Of a stretch of DNA of 64,000 nucleotides, positions 1-10,931 are shown piece after piece (positions within the stretch are counted from its first letter, which is position 1; every line of letters begins with the position of its first letter). Source of the DNA: Latrodectus hesperus (Eukaryota > Arthropoda > Arachnida > Araneae > Theridiidae); NCBI GenBank assembly GCA_037975125.1, contig CM075852.1:2649087-2713086 (forward strand), written 5' to 3'. The notes under the pieces are model-generated. The model did no database searches. It worked only from the letters and a program-made list of their open reading frames with translations, and was not told the DNA's origin. Made by a program: the position numbers and the translations under genes.

Positions 1-300
1 GGACTTATGTTTTGAATGATTAAAATATTGTTAAATCAATCAACAGTTTATTTATCTTCTTTGATAACCAAAAAATCATAGCAACAATTTACTAACGAAT
101 TTCTTGGATTTCTGTGTTCAATATATTTACATAATTCTTGAACTTTTTAAGTTTCTTTTCACTGTAAATTTCCATGTCTTCAAGAAAATATCTTCCACAT
201 GAAAGCTAAATAGTCAATTTTTAGTTCACTTTCGCCAAACTGGTAAATCTTATGGAGCACTCAGGATTTGAATGCAAAAGTTCATGGATCTGAATTCTAT

Positions 301-400
301 GCTGGGCTTGGATGTTTGATTCTGAATCTACTTTCATCTAGATCTCCAGATTTAACTGGCCCCCGTGAGCAAGAAATGACCGTTGAGCAAACCAAATGAA
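301..400 (+). repeat. tRNA-derived SINE family A, diverged 3' part
   Basis: It matches the body and tail of the well-preserved SINE copies near 7.6 kb and 49.8 kb: the GGATGTTTG motif, the ATCTACTTT block, GGCCCCCGTGAGCAA and AAATGACCGTTGAGC all line up in the same order. The tRNA-like head is missing or unrecognisable, so this is an old 5'-truncated copy. It was found by comparison inside the window only. Confidence 0.7.
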
Positions 401-1004
401 CTTGTTTCCCTTGAGGTTGAAATGCATTGATCATGATTCTTGCTATTCATTTATTTAAAAATATTCTCTGTATTAATTAAATGTACTTTATCATTCTCCT
501 TATGTTCTGGCACCATTCTTTTCGTGATTCGGAAAAAGGATTCATTGCAAAAATGTTCTTTTTTTTGCCAGATATGTTTCAGATACATTTAAGATTCTTT
601 AAGATTTGTATTTGTGTGTGTGTGTGAAGAATTTGCCATCTTGAGAAGGGGATAGATACAACAAATTATTTAATAATCCATAATTTTACATGAAGGATTA
701 AAAAAAAACTATACTATTGTGAAGAATTAAAATTTCTTGGATGATGTTTTATTCGTAAAAAACCGATCGTTTTTACAATTTCATTTAACTTATTTCATAA
801 GCCAAAAAAGCAGAAAAATTTCTGATCATTATACAAGACACCAACGCAACTTTTTTAATATATTTCTTACAAGTTAACTAAATGTATGCCCAATATCAAA
901 AGATGTTTGCTAGAAGCTATGTAGCAAAACTGTTTCATGATTTCACCTAGGAAAATAAATAAATCTTTCTAATTTGATGAATCATATTAAATCCGATATT
1001 AGTT

Positions 1005-1175
1005 CAGCTGAGCTAACTACTTAGCCGTTAGTTTATAAGTAAATAGGTTGTGGGTTCGACAACCATTTCGGGTGTGGATGTTTGTAAGAGGTCAGAAGTT
1101 GCTTTAAAATGTTGGACCAGATATAATAAGCTTTTGCGAACAAAAATAACCGCCGAGCAACAAATCAACCAAACT
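1005..1175 (+). repeat. tRNA-derived SINE family A, diverged copy
   Basis: An old copy of the family seen intact at 49.8 kb. The head keeps a degraded box A region (TTAGCCGTTAG) and a box B-like GTGGGTTCGACAACC. It is followed by GGTGTGGATGTTTGTA and, near the end, ACCGCCGAGCAACAAA, equal to the family tail ACCGTTGAGCGACAAA. Many substitutions indicate age. No clear target-site duplication remains. Confidence 0.7.
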
Positions 1176-1763
1176 AAAATTGCTTCACATAAACCTATAA
1201 ATTGATGAATTATACAATAAATGATGGTTGACTAAATTGCCATTTGTAATGAAGATTAAACAAACCATCTTTTACGATAATGCAATATGATAGAAAAATC
1301 TGATTTCGTTCCCAACAACTTTTTTTTCAATTATGTAAACCATCAAAATAATTTTTTTACAAATTATTGAAATTGAATTAATATATTTCCTTTATACATT
1401 ATATATATTACAACAAAACAAATTTTCAAAACATTATCTTTTTGTGCCCTTAAGGAAAGTTAATATAAATTATACATAGTAAGAAATCAATAATGTCCTA
1501 CCATAATGATTAAAAATTTGAATTTTTATTAAAATTTCTCGAAGTGAGTAAATACATTTTCCAAATTCACCATCAAAAAATCCATAAAAATCAATAAAAA
1601 AATATTAGGCCAGCATTTCGGTCACTGAACTTTATAACTCATACTTAATCATTTGGCTTGTATTGGTATGAAAAAGTTGCAAACAAAAACTCTTTTAAAA
1701 GAGTCTTGTAAGTTTAAAATTAATTCTTCAAAAAAATCAACAAAAATATAAAATTACTTCATT

Positions 1764-1768
<5 letters not shown>

Positions 1769-1849
<81 letters not shown>
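1769..1849. repeat. (TA)n microsatellite
   Basis: About 80 bp of uninterrupted TA. It ends directly at the mariner terminal sequence, as expected for an element that inserts at TA dinucleotides. Any frames through it are repeat translation only. Confidence 0.95.
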
Positions 1850-1851
<2 letters not shown>

Positions 1852-2650
1852 AGGTCTGTGACTTTAAAATGTGGATTTTTTCCAGTAGATGGCGTTCTAA
1901 GCCTATAGATGCTGGTGTCATTACCAATATATCATTTTGTAGCTGTAACAGCAACCTTCAAAACGCCATATTTATTTAAACGTTTAAGAGATAGTAGCAT
2001 ATTTTTTTCAATGGTAAACGTGACGAATTTTGAGCCAAACAAAGAGTATTCGCGGCACGTGCTGATTTTCTTATTCAATCAGAAGAAAAAAGCAGCGGAG
2101 GCACATCCAATTCTTGTGGAAACATACGGTGTACATACTCTATCTGCCGACACTTGCGAACGGTGGTTTAAACTGTTCAGAAGTGGTGATTTCGATGCCA
2201 GGGACAAAGAACGTGAAAATGGATCGAAAAAGTTTGAAGACACGAGTTGCAAGCATTGTTGGATGAGGACACCACGCAAACTCAGGAAACAGTTAATACG
2301 GATCGCTACCGACAACAAATAATTAATTTGAATTATGCGTTGATCGAAAAACGACCAGAATGGGCTCGAAGACATAGGAAAGTGATTTTGCTGCATGCAA
2401 CGTACCCAGTCACACAGCAAAACCGGTCAAGGACATTTTGGCAGCACTTGGATTGGAAATATTACCTCAACCGTCGTACTCACCGGACCTTGCTCCTTCC
2501 GACGGCTATCATCTGTTTTCATCCATGAGACACGCACTTGCCGAGCAGCACTTCCATTCTTATGAAGACATTCAAAAATGGCTCGACGACTGGTTTGGCT
2601 CACGCGACGTTCAATTCTTTTTGAGTGGCATCCATAATTTAGCTAATATA
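1850..2650 (+). pseudogene. mariner transposon relic with internally deleted, frameshifted transposase
   Basis: A mariner-family (DD34D) DNA transposon relic. The 5' terminal sequence CCAGGTCTGTGACTTTAAAA follows a TA. The transposase frame starts at ATG 2011 with the mariner N-terminal helix-turn-helix region (NQKKKAAEAH, LVETYG, WFKLFRSGDFDARDKER). A frame change near 2246 leads to LLDEDTTQTQE, which joins directly to DRYRQQIINLNYALIEKRPEW. This means about 140 residues are missing between them, including the first catalytic Asp. The second Asp motif (normally LLHDNA) reads LLHATY. A further frameshift near 2438 leads to YSPDLAPSD, which still carries the third Asp, and then a C-terminal QKWLDDWF region. 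The last ~20 residues and the 3' terminus are replaced by TA repeat. It cannot encode an active enzyme. Confidence 0.9.
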
Positions 2651-2662
2651 TATATATATACA

Positions 2663-2771
2663 TACCAGTTCTGTAACTTTAAAATGCGGATTTTTCAATA
2701 AAAATACGCAACGATTTAGAAAAAATGGATATATTTTATTCAAAGTATCAGCCCTCGCTTTCTACGCAACC
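2663..2771 (-). pseudogene. second mariner relic, 3' terminus and last codons only
   Basis: A TA followed by CCAGTTCTGTAACTTTAAAA, nearly the same terminal sequence as the mariner at 1850 and in the same reading direction. It is therefore not the matching inverted end of that element. Read on the minus strand, positions about 2770-2736 encode the end of a mariner transposase (C-V-E-S-E-G-stop-Y-F-E-stop, where the internal stop is probably a decayed Arg codon), followed by the 3' untranslated region and terminal repeat. The body of the element is lost at the (CA)n/(TA)n tract that follows. Confidence 0.75.
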
Positions 2772-2788
2772 ACACACACACACACACA

Positions 2789-2880
<92 letters not shown>
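2771..2880. repeat. symmetric compound microsatellite (CA)n(TA)n(TG)n
   Basis: CACACA, then a long TA core, then TGTGTG: the whole tract is close to a perfect palindrome and could fold as one long hairpin. Confidence 0.95.
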
Positions 2881-3154
2881 GATTAGTTTAATACACTAAT
2901 AAAATACAACGAATTTGCATTTTAACTATAGTATATTTAACATTATTTACAGTTATTTACAATTATAATTACAAAAAAGGATTATGAAAACAACATTTAT
3001 ATTTCGGAACCGTTAAGGTTCAAAACACGTCTTAGCAAGACTGTCTTCAGTTATCATCTCTAGTTCTTTTTCTAACCATTGACACCAGGATCGCTGTTGA
3101 AGCAGCAAGCACTTGATGATGTCATGATGTTGAGGTGCGTCATCCCCACCATCT

Positions 3155-3284
<130 letters not shown>

Positions 3285-4054
3285 TAGCAGTCTTAGAGAG
3301 CTATTAAGTATAATTTTGATCTTTCATTGTTTTCACACAAAATCCTTTTTGAGCATAATTTTTCACGTTGTCACATTTTTGTATTTTCTACTGATTCTGT
3401 GTATTTTCCTACAAATTTCAAATTATAAAAAAATTATGCTTGCATTTATCGATATCAATAAGTAAAATAAATATTTTACTATACAATTATTTTTGAGCCA
3501 AATATTGCCAAAAAATTTAAATAAAATAATCGTCTAATATTTATTTTCATTTGCATATTCCACACATTCTTCCTTTTTCTACGAATTTGCATACAGGTTA
3601 AAACAAAATTTTTTTTTTAAATTTTGTTGAAATTTTTTTCTTAAAGATATATGAAATGCCAATTAACTCAAATAGTTTCTTTTACTTTTAAATGTCAAGG
3701 AATTAATCGCAGATTAAGTAGTCCTTTTTTTGAGCTTCGTACACTGTATTAACTTTTATATTTGCTCAATAATCATAAAATAAAATGAAATTTAAAAACG
3801 CTTGAAATTACTACGATTTCAAACTTAATCCATAAATATTTTTCAGTTATTATTATTATTCCCAAAATTTACGAAATCAAATCATAAAAAAATAATTAAA
3901 ATATTATCGGAAATGAATTGAAAGTTATAAGTCTTATAAAATTAGTACATGCTGCCAATTTAATATTTAAGTTCAGGCCTTGGTACTGTACTAGAAAAAA
4001 GCATTGTGGTTGTGACTAGTTGGCGAGTAAGAGAACTCCAATTACTACCGTTTA
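3285..4054. other. AT-rich non-coding DNA
   Basis: Nothing recognised. Homopolymer-rich AT sequence without sustained open frames. Confidence 0.6.
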
Positions 4055-4640
4055 GATAGAAGACGCCACACGTTGGAATCTTCGTAATTCAGAAGCAGGA
4101 CTAAGCAGCAGAAGACCCCACAATACTTGACCTGTCACCCCCATAAGTTAACTTAAAGGATACTGCCTCCACGATCTACCTGTTCATAAGGTAACAAATT
4201 CGATATCTGATACCATCGTCATGAAAAGGTTTCTAATTTTTTAGTTGTTCCGTGGGGTGCAGTGTCCCTCGGCTGAGGTGGTGCGGTGTAGAGTACTATT
4301 TCAAGTGTTAATTTCATCACCTGATCATGATTCAAAATGAGTGGTAGTGACCCCCTCAATTTTGCTTCATATTATCTCCTACGTGCTCACAGCTCATGCT
4401 GACGAAAGAAGGAATTTTACGAATCAATTCAATCGATGGAAATATTTGAAGGTGGTGAGTCCTTGTGATTTGAAGAAAGGAAAAATATTATGATATCATT
4501 TCCTTGGGGGATATTTCTACCAAGACCTATATAACGTCACCTACAGTGAACATGACGGACCTTCGATTAAAAGGGATTCAAACTCACTACCCTCAAATAA
4601 TGAGAACGACCCTCTAACAAATCAGGCCTCAAGAAGCTGG
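4055..4640 (-). repeat. tRNA-derived SINE family D, diverged copy (minus strand)
   Basis: It shares two blocks, in the same order, with 28.63-29.13 kb. The first is a tail block (GAATCTTCGTAATTCAGAAG ... CAGAAGACCCCACAATACTTGACCTG) at 4075-4140. The second is a head block at 4563-4635 (GATTCAAACTCACTACC, AATGAGAACGACC). On the minus strand the head resembles a tRNA with a box B-like GTAGTGAGTTTGAATCCC. The middle has diverged strongly. The pairing of head and tail at similar spacing (about 500-580 bp) in both copies suggests one element. Confidence 0.55.
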
Positions 4641-4865
4641 TGGCTGCTTAAGGCATATTTGGTCGACAGTAATAGATAGTTGAATACTTACCTCATCTAG
4701 GACTTACCAACTTACCAAAATTATTATAATTTTCCCTCGGTTCTTTTTTCTTGTCCATTTACTGTCATAATAGTTAATGTATTGATTATTCATTTTTTGG
4801 GTCCCAGTTTGAATCCCATGAATTAGCACTTGAGGAGATCAGAAAGGGTAATGAGAACAACATAG

Positions 4866-5510
4866 TATTTTTATAGACTCTCAGGCCACCATCTCATACT
4901 CTCATAGACTCTCAGGCTCAGGTCACTCTCTTCAATTGCTCCTAGCAGTATTGGGTCTGTTTATCTCTGTCAAATGGCAATTAGTTCTCTACTGGAAGAA
5001 GGACGTCAAATTGTGCTGCAATGGACACCCATCCACTGTGGTATCGCGGAAATTGACGCAGCTGATAAATTGGCAAAGGCTGGCTCAGATCTACAACAGC
5101 CTTCTCCAGCCTTGGAGTACCATACTGTTAAAAGACTTATTAAGTCAAATATAGCCTCCTATCGTAGAAATGTTAACAAGATGTGCATAAAGGGGAAAGC
5201 ATGGGCTTCCTTACTAACAAAGCCTATTCCGTGTAACCTCCACAGAGCTGTGGGAGTGGCAAATTTTCGCCTTAAAACTGGGCATGATTATCTGCAAAAA
5301 CACCTCCACCGTTTGGGTTTGAGGGACTCTCCAATCTGCCCTTTTTGTGGACTAGAGGACATGACTGGTGACCACCTTTACACTTGCCCTGGACTTTCGG
5401 ACGTCGCAGTTAGAAACTCTGCGGAAGATGACTTTTCATTTACCTCAAGATTGTATTGGGCTGCCCGACAGAGACTGATGGTTGAAAAACCAAGGTGGGG
5501 CGTAGGATAA
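4866..5510 (+). pseudogene. 5'-truncated LINE: end of RNase H domain and C-terminal zinc motif
   Basis: The 3' end of ORF2 of a non-LTR retrotransposon different from the one at 12-17 kb. A short frame at 4872-4900 gives IFIDSQATI, the second Asp segment of a LINE RNase H. After disruption, the frame from 4974 continues with VLQWTPIHCG and AADKLAKAGSD, the final RNase H motif (canonical HxG..GNExAD..A). Next come RTGHDYLQKHL-like spacing (here KTGHDYLQKHLHRLG) and a C-X2-C-X8-H-X3-C motif (CPFCG ... HLYTC). The frame ends with PRWGVG-stop at 5510. Endonuclease and reverse transcriptase are absent, so this is a dead 5'-truncated insertion. The family looks Jockey/I-like, with the clade not resolved. 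Confidence 0.8.
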
Positions 5511-5635
5511 AAAAATTTTTTTGAATCCCAGGTGATTTGATTGATATTGCTTTTTTTCCTTTGTTTGTAAAAAAATACATCTTCGTGTGTTACGAGCACA
5601 AAAAAAACTAAACCTGTAACTCGACTACCTATAGT

Positions 5636-5850
5636 GATAATATCTATTTCCCTAACCGAGGGCTTTGGGGTGCTAAGCAGATATCAGGTGGTCAGCCTAA
5701 TGCGGAAGCCTCAATGTTTAGTTCCCAAGCATGCTTGGTTCTGAGTTTAACGATCCACTGAAAGAGGTTGAGTTGACCTAGCCAGACCAAGGACCAAACG
5801 TCAGACTTGCGCTTTGGAAGCTTGAAACACTACCACTAAGAAATCGGGCT
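5636..5850 (-). repeat. SINE family C copy (minus strand)
   Basis: It matches the plus-strand sequence at 40.80-40.94 kb when reverse-complemented: the 14-bp palindrome CCAAGCATGCTTGG, then GGCTGACCACC and CCTCGGTTAGGAAA blocks in the same order. It also shares a CTTTCAGTGG block with the copy at 52.9 kb. The upstream end on the minus strand (CTTAGTGGTAGTGTTTCAAGC) has a weak tRNA-head character. It directly follows the truncated LINE's 3' region. Confidence 0.65.
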
Positions 5851-7246
5851 TCATTTACTCGCAAAGCATTAGTTTAATGAAGATTTTCAATACTACTTTA
5901 TACAACTTTAGTTATAAATAATCTGCAAACCAAAAGATTCTGTTTCGTATGTGGTATTATGTTAGTAAAATATTCCAAAGACGCTTTGGTGTTGTCTGGT
6001 GTAAAACTTTCAGAAATAATGAATTAGCGTTACCTCTGGCGATGAATTAACGTGATCGAACACATTCCATTCTGCTTGAAGTATGTGCTGATAGTGGACA
6101 ACACTCTTCAAGAGTCATAGTCTTTGCAAATTAACGAAGTGTAGAGGAAATATGAATTTAATATTTACATGAAATTAATAAAGAATATAACCTATAAACG
6201 TGTGTGTTTGATTAATAAATATGCGGTTACTAAATATGTGCATGTTGTTTTGTTGTCCTATCAAATAGGTATGGATTAGATTTTGAAAAATTATATAGTT
6301 GATCATTATATTTCAACCGATTTGGTGTAAAATCATTGTACTAGTGTATTTTCCTTATGATTTTATTTTTCATCTATATTAGTGCATCAAAGTGCAGTCC
6401 TGGTATGTACATAGAAAAATACATAAATTCTTTCTTTTGTGAAATACTTTCATAAGAAATTACAGCAAAAATATGTTGCATATGTTGCTAGATGTAAAAA
6501 TATGTTGACAGTTTTATAATTTTCAATCCGAATTTTTTTTAATGAAAGATACATTTTTTTAAAACTATTATGAGCTTTTTTTGTGACATGTTTTTCACTT
6601 TATTTTTAATGATCTTTCAACGTTAAAATTTCATAAATTTTGAAATATTTTCACAATATATTTTATTTCTGTTAAAGGAAAATTCATGCGAGAAACTGGT
6701 TAATGTAAAATAATTTAATAAACATTCCGAAATCACAGTATCAGTAAAAATATATATAGGAACATATGTTAGATGATAAATTGCCTGGTATTTATCTAAG
6801 TATTCTAGACTATTAATATTACTACTGAAAAGTTAAATTTTTCAATTCAGTTTCACAAAGATAGTATATTATTAATCGCATTTGCTTAGCGCATTGCGGA
6901 GCTCTCTGTTTTACGTCACTGAGTCCAGCCAAGCATTGTAATCGATATATCATATCACTTCTTCCGTATTACCCGAAATTCGTTAATAATCATCATTTTA
7001 TTGAAAATCACTTGAATTATATCGCTCCCATAAAGAGTCTGATGATTTCTTAGCTATTGTTAATTCTGCCATGTCCTTCGTTGAAAGTATTATGCAACTT
7101 AATATAACAGTTTTAAATTATGTCACTTTGGTTTTGATGTTTATCTCTCTCTATACGTAAAATTTAATAAATTTAATTTATATTTTTCTCTATCATTTGT
7201 GAGAACACTGTATTCTTTATAGTTAATAAAGAAAAATGTAAGCAAC
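5851..7246. other. AT-rich non-coding DNA
   Basis: No coding signal, RNA gene or clear repeat recognised. Short patches near 5990-6120 and 6890-6960 are less AT-rich but show nothing identifiable. Confidence 0.55.
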
Positions 7247-7782
7247 AATGATATTAATATCGCCGACCGATGGCTGAGTGGTTAGCGCTCCTGACTCCTG
7301 AGCTGTGGATCCTGGGTTCGAATCCCGGTTCGGTCATGAATGTTACTTTCTTTCTCTGTACTCTCTGTGTTTTTCTAACTTTCTTCCGTGTTGATGTATG
7401 AATGTGGCCCACCCTATAAACGGGTTTGTGGTGGTATGACGCGGGTAACGCTACTCGCCTCCGTGACTTGGTTCACAGGTGCCCGCTGGGTAACGACAAA
7501 TGAGTAGCAGTTTCTGGCCTTGTTGTGGCATAGGGTTCAACCCTCTTGTGCCCGCGCCGAGCTGGCAGCCGAATGGTAAGCGCTCTTGCTTTCGGTTCAA
7601 CAGTTCGTGGGTTCGAATCCCACCTTGGGCATGGATGTTTGTAGTGGTTCGGAATCCACTTTAAGCCGTAAGTCCCGGTCTAATTAGCCCTCGTGTGCAA
7701 AAAATGACCGTTGAGCGACAAACAAACCAAACCAAACCAAACCTCTTGTGCCCGCCGTTGGGAAAAAATGATATTAATATCG
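7247..7782 (+). mobile_element. tRNA-derived SINE family B with 16-bp TSD, split by a nested SINE
   Basis: The SINE starts at about 7263. Its head has tRNA promoter elements: box A TGGCTGAGTGGTTAGCGC and box B GGTTCGAATCC. The head's ends, GACCGA and TCGGTC, pair like an acceptor stem. A non-tRNA body follows (GTGGCCCACCCTATAAACGGG, then GTGACTTGGTTCACAGG) and a short A tail (AAAAAA, 7763-7768). The 16-bp sequence AATGATATTAATATCG at 7247-7262 is repeated exactly at 7767-7782. Once the inner insertion is removed, the element is about 300 bp. A perfect TSD means a fairly recent insertion. The head is a SINE promoter, not a working tRNA gene. Confidence 0.88.
7542..7755 (+). mobile_element. tRNA-derived SINE family A nested in SINE B, with 14-bp TSD
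   Basis: The element occupies 7556-7741 and is flanked by CCTCTTGTGCCCGC at 7542-7555 and again at 7742-7755. Box A lies in TGGCAGCCGAATGGTAAGCGC and box B is GGTTCGAATCCC. The body (TTGGGCATGGATGTTTGTAG, GTCCCGGTCTAATTAGCCC, GACCGTTGAGCGACAAAC) ends in a (CAAAC)n tail. It is nearly identical to the copy at 49.82-50.0 kb, so the family has been active recently, and it is younger than the SINE B it interrupts. Confidence 0.92.
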
Positions 7783-8382
7783 AATTCATTACAGTAGTTT
7801 TAATGCAATGTTTTTGTCTAATGAATTAGTCGTTAGTAAACTTGTTGATTAGTGATGAAACAGTTCTCCTATGTTAGAAAGGTGATTGATAGTGGGTTTG
7901 ATACAAGGATCTTGCATTGCCAATGTTTATGTACGTTAAACAGCTTTAAATTTAATGTTGTTTGCTGATATGACATGGGCCAGCTCAGTAGTCAATCTCA
8001 TCACTTGTTAGTGGTGCACTTCATTCTCAAGCTCTCCGATACTCCAGATAACTATGATGAGCTTGAAAAACGAAATTCAAAACTAAAATAATCTTATATA
8101 TTCACAAGTTTTAATCAAACAAAAAGCATTAAAAATTATTTTCAAACATTTTCCCTACGCTTAAAGTAAAAGGAAAGTTAAAATTACTACAATAACATGC
8201 ATTTTTATAATTGTTTTTCCTTAAGATTGAGTGTTTTGGAATAAACAGAATTTCGGATTTTTGTGTTACAAATTTTGACTGAATTGCACAAAAATACAAA
8301 AATTTCTACTGTTTTTTCTGTTGCTCTTACTTTAATGTTTTTACATAATATGTAATTCGGAAACATATATATTTCCGAATCT

Positions 8383-8415
<33 letters not shown>

Positions 8416-9349
8416 GAGTGTGCGCGTTCCTATCTATATACGCATATATATATATATAGATAGGTACACATATTTATTTTTTATTTTATTTAATTTCACA
8501 TGAAATATTTTAATGACCAGATAAAATATGTTCAATTTTTTGTCTTTTAAAAAGTTTTCTTGGTATTGAAAATATACTTTTATTTAAACTTAATAGCAAA
8601 CCTGATATATCAAGATATTGATAGAAATCTAAACACGTAAAATAGTCAGAATTTCTATTTATTGACAAAATAAATGACAACTAAGAATCCAATAAAGAAA
8701 AAAATTGTTGCAAAGTCATTCATATAGCTATCTATTTCTTTAAGTCTTTCATTGAATTGAATTTCCTATTTCTAGTGTAAATTGAGGTTCCTTATAATTT
8801 ATCTACAATCATATCACTTGCAAAATTATCTTTCTTGGTCCTTGCTGTTTTCAAATCTCTTTAATTTTTCATCAAAGAATGCTTTTATTTATTTGGATTA
8901 TTATCTCCTTCCTGAAGGATAAATGCAATGCATAGGCGCAGAGGACAAAAAAATTAAATTATATATTCTAGTAAATTTTGCATATGTGTTTTGAGTTCAA
9001 AAAAGAGCTAAGTTCAAGATTACATTCAATAGTTCTTTTGCGTGCTTCAAAGCGAGTTATTAAAAATGTTAAAATTTGATTTAGTGTTTTTGTGAGGAAT
9101 GTTTGTTCTATGATTCGTTGAAGTTTTGCATTGCATGTTATTAATAAAATTGTAATAGTAGCAAACATAATGGCGTTTCTAATATGTATGCAAGAAAGAG
9201 AGAGAGAGAGATAATCATTTCCATAAAATACTCAATGTAACACCATTTTAAATTTTTTTTCCATAGAAAGCTCATAATTATGGGGCTGAAGATGTTTGGA
9301 TAATTTAAAAAGAGAAAATGTTTTTTGTTAGTAATTAGTTTATTTATAA
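7783..9349. other. AT-rich non-coding DNA with a small CA/TA tract
   Basis: Nothing gene-like was recognised. A broken (CA)n(TA)n tract with interspersed TATCTATATACGCATATA lies at about 8383-8462, and a short (AG)n at 9193-9210. Confidence 0.55.
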
Positions 9350-10416
9350 CAAGCTGACCCAGCCACGCGTTGCAGTGGCTGAGTTTTTAAAATACATTGA
9401 ATCAATTTTTTACTAATTCTTGGGTTCAATCAAATTAATATTTTCTAAAAAAATTTAGAATAGGTTCATTCATAGGAGATTAAAAATAAAACGTTTCACC
9501 AAAATTTAATAGTAATAGGTAAAGTATCGAAATTTTGAAATTAAGCACAAATCAACATATACTTTCTGAATTTACATTTTATTCATCTTATATTAAATTA
9601 TAGTTTGTAATCAGTGACTTACTTATAAAATATACTATATAAATTAAAGACATCTAAAAATAAATTGTTATAAATGAGGTAGATAACATTGACATCGAAC
9701 TATTATTATTTTAATTTTAAATTATATTAAAACTAAAAATTATTTCCGCGGCATTATACTGAAATAAAAAAAATTAAAAGAATTTATCATTTGAATAAAT
9801 AAATTAGATCAAAATGTTCTACTGAATAAATTAATAATTATCAAATTATAAAATAAAAATAAAAAATAATAAAAGGCTATCAAGAAATACTTACACATTT
9901 TCGAGGTGGTATGAAAATTAGTAGAGAAAAACAGTAATAAATAAAATTTTATTTTACTATTTATAATATTAAAAATATTCAAACTGAATACTGCACAATA
10001 ATAACACAATACAAAGTATAATTATGAAAATGATTCACGAAAAATTGTTATAGTATCATTATACATCATGAAAATATATGTAAATTCTATATTTAACCAC
10101 GCGCTTGCGCGCGCACGATAATTTTCTCGAAGATGGTATAATCTAGAAAAATAAACACGTCGCCATCTGCCGAATACCTGTGCAACTTAAATGCTAAACC
10201 GCCATCTATTAGGAACTTACAGAACTAACCAAAAAAAATAAAAAAAAATTTAGGGTTGTACTACCCCTAACATTTAGGGGTATGAAAAATAGATGTTGGC
10301 CGATTCTCATAGATACCGGATAAGCACAAAAAATTTCATCAAAATCGGTCAAGCCGTTTCGGAGGAGTATGGCAACGAAAACTGTGACACGAGAATTTTA
10401 TATATTAGATAGAGAG
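9350..10416 (-). mobile_element. non-autonomous Helitron (minus strand)
   Basis: Read on the minus strand, the left end is TCTCTATCTAATATATAAAA followed by TTCTCGTGTCACAG and CTCCGAAACGGCTTGACCG, the widespread arthropod Helitron 5' end. The right end has the hairpin CAGCCAC-TGCAACGC-GTGGCTG (9360-9381 on plus) and, 6 nt later, the terminal CTTG before TTATAAAT. Canonical Helitrons end CTRR, and both copies in this window end CTTG. No helicase or Rep coding region is present. It is homologous along most of its length to the plus-strand copy at 42.9-44.0 kb. Internally it holds a conserved GTAAGT...TTTATTTCAG segment (9894 to 9759) that looks like an intron. Confidence 0.88.
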
Positions 10417-10931
10417 AGAAAGGACTAAATTATAAGTTTCTTTGATCTTTGATATATTTATCATAAAGGGAATTAATTTTAAAACAATGCAGTAATGCAG
10501 ACAAATTCATCATTTGTCGAAATAAAAAATAAATAAAAATACACAGGGAACTGGTATATAGTGCTAAATCATTTTATTTTTAAAACGATAGTTAATTTTT
10601 CTTTTACGCCTTTTAACTTAACAAATGCTTTTCGCCACTTCCTATTTTTGTGTTTTTATTTTCTTGGCATTCCTCGATTATGTTTTTTCATAAATTATGC
10701 TATGTGCTTATTAATGAAATATATGAATTTTCTCAACTGCTCTTGAAAATGTTGATTTTTTCCGTATTGTTCCGTCTTACATATTACAATACAAAATATT
10801 ATTAAATGTCACAAAAATATTTAAATGATGCACAAAATGCAGTAAAACTATTAAATTTTGATTTGAGATTTTCCGTTTAGTACTCTGTAATCATAGATCG
10901 CATTGCTATGGTTTCACTTTGCAAGAAATTA

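Larger units (their letters stand above)
1..1768. other. AT-rich non-coding DNA with two old SINE fragments
   Basis: No open frame of convincing length or composition and no gene-like GC rise. It contains two diverged copies of a tRNA-derived SINE (listed separately). The rest is AT-rich sequence with homopolymer runs in which nothing was recognised. Confidence 0.6.

Noticed and set aside
7263..7336. Possible tRNA gene with good box A, box B and acceptor-like pairing
   Set aside because: It continues into a SINE body with A tail and is flanked by a 16-bp TSD, so it is the head of a SINE.
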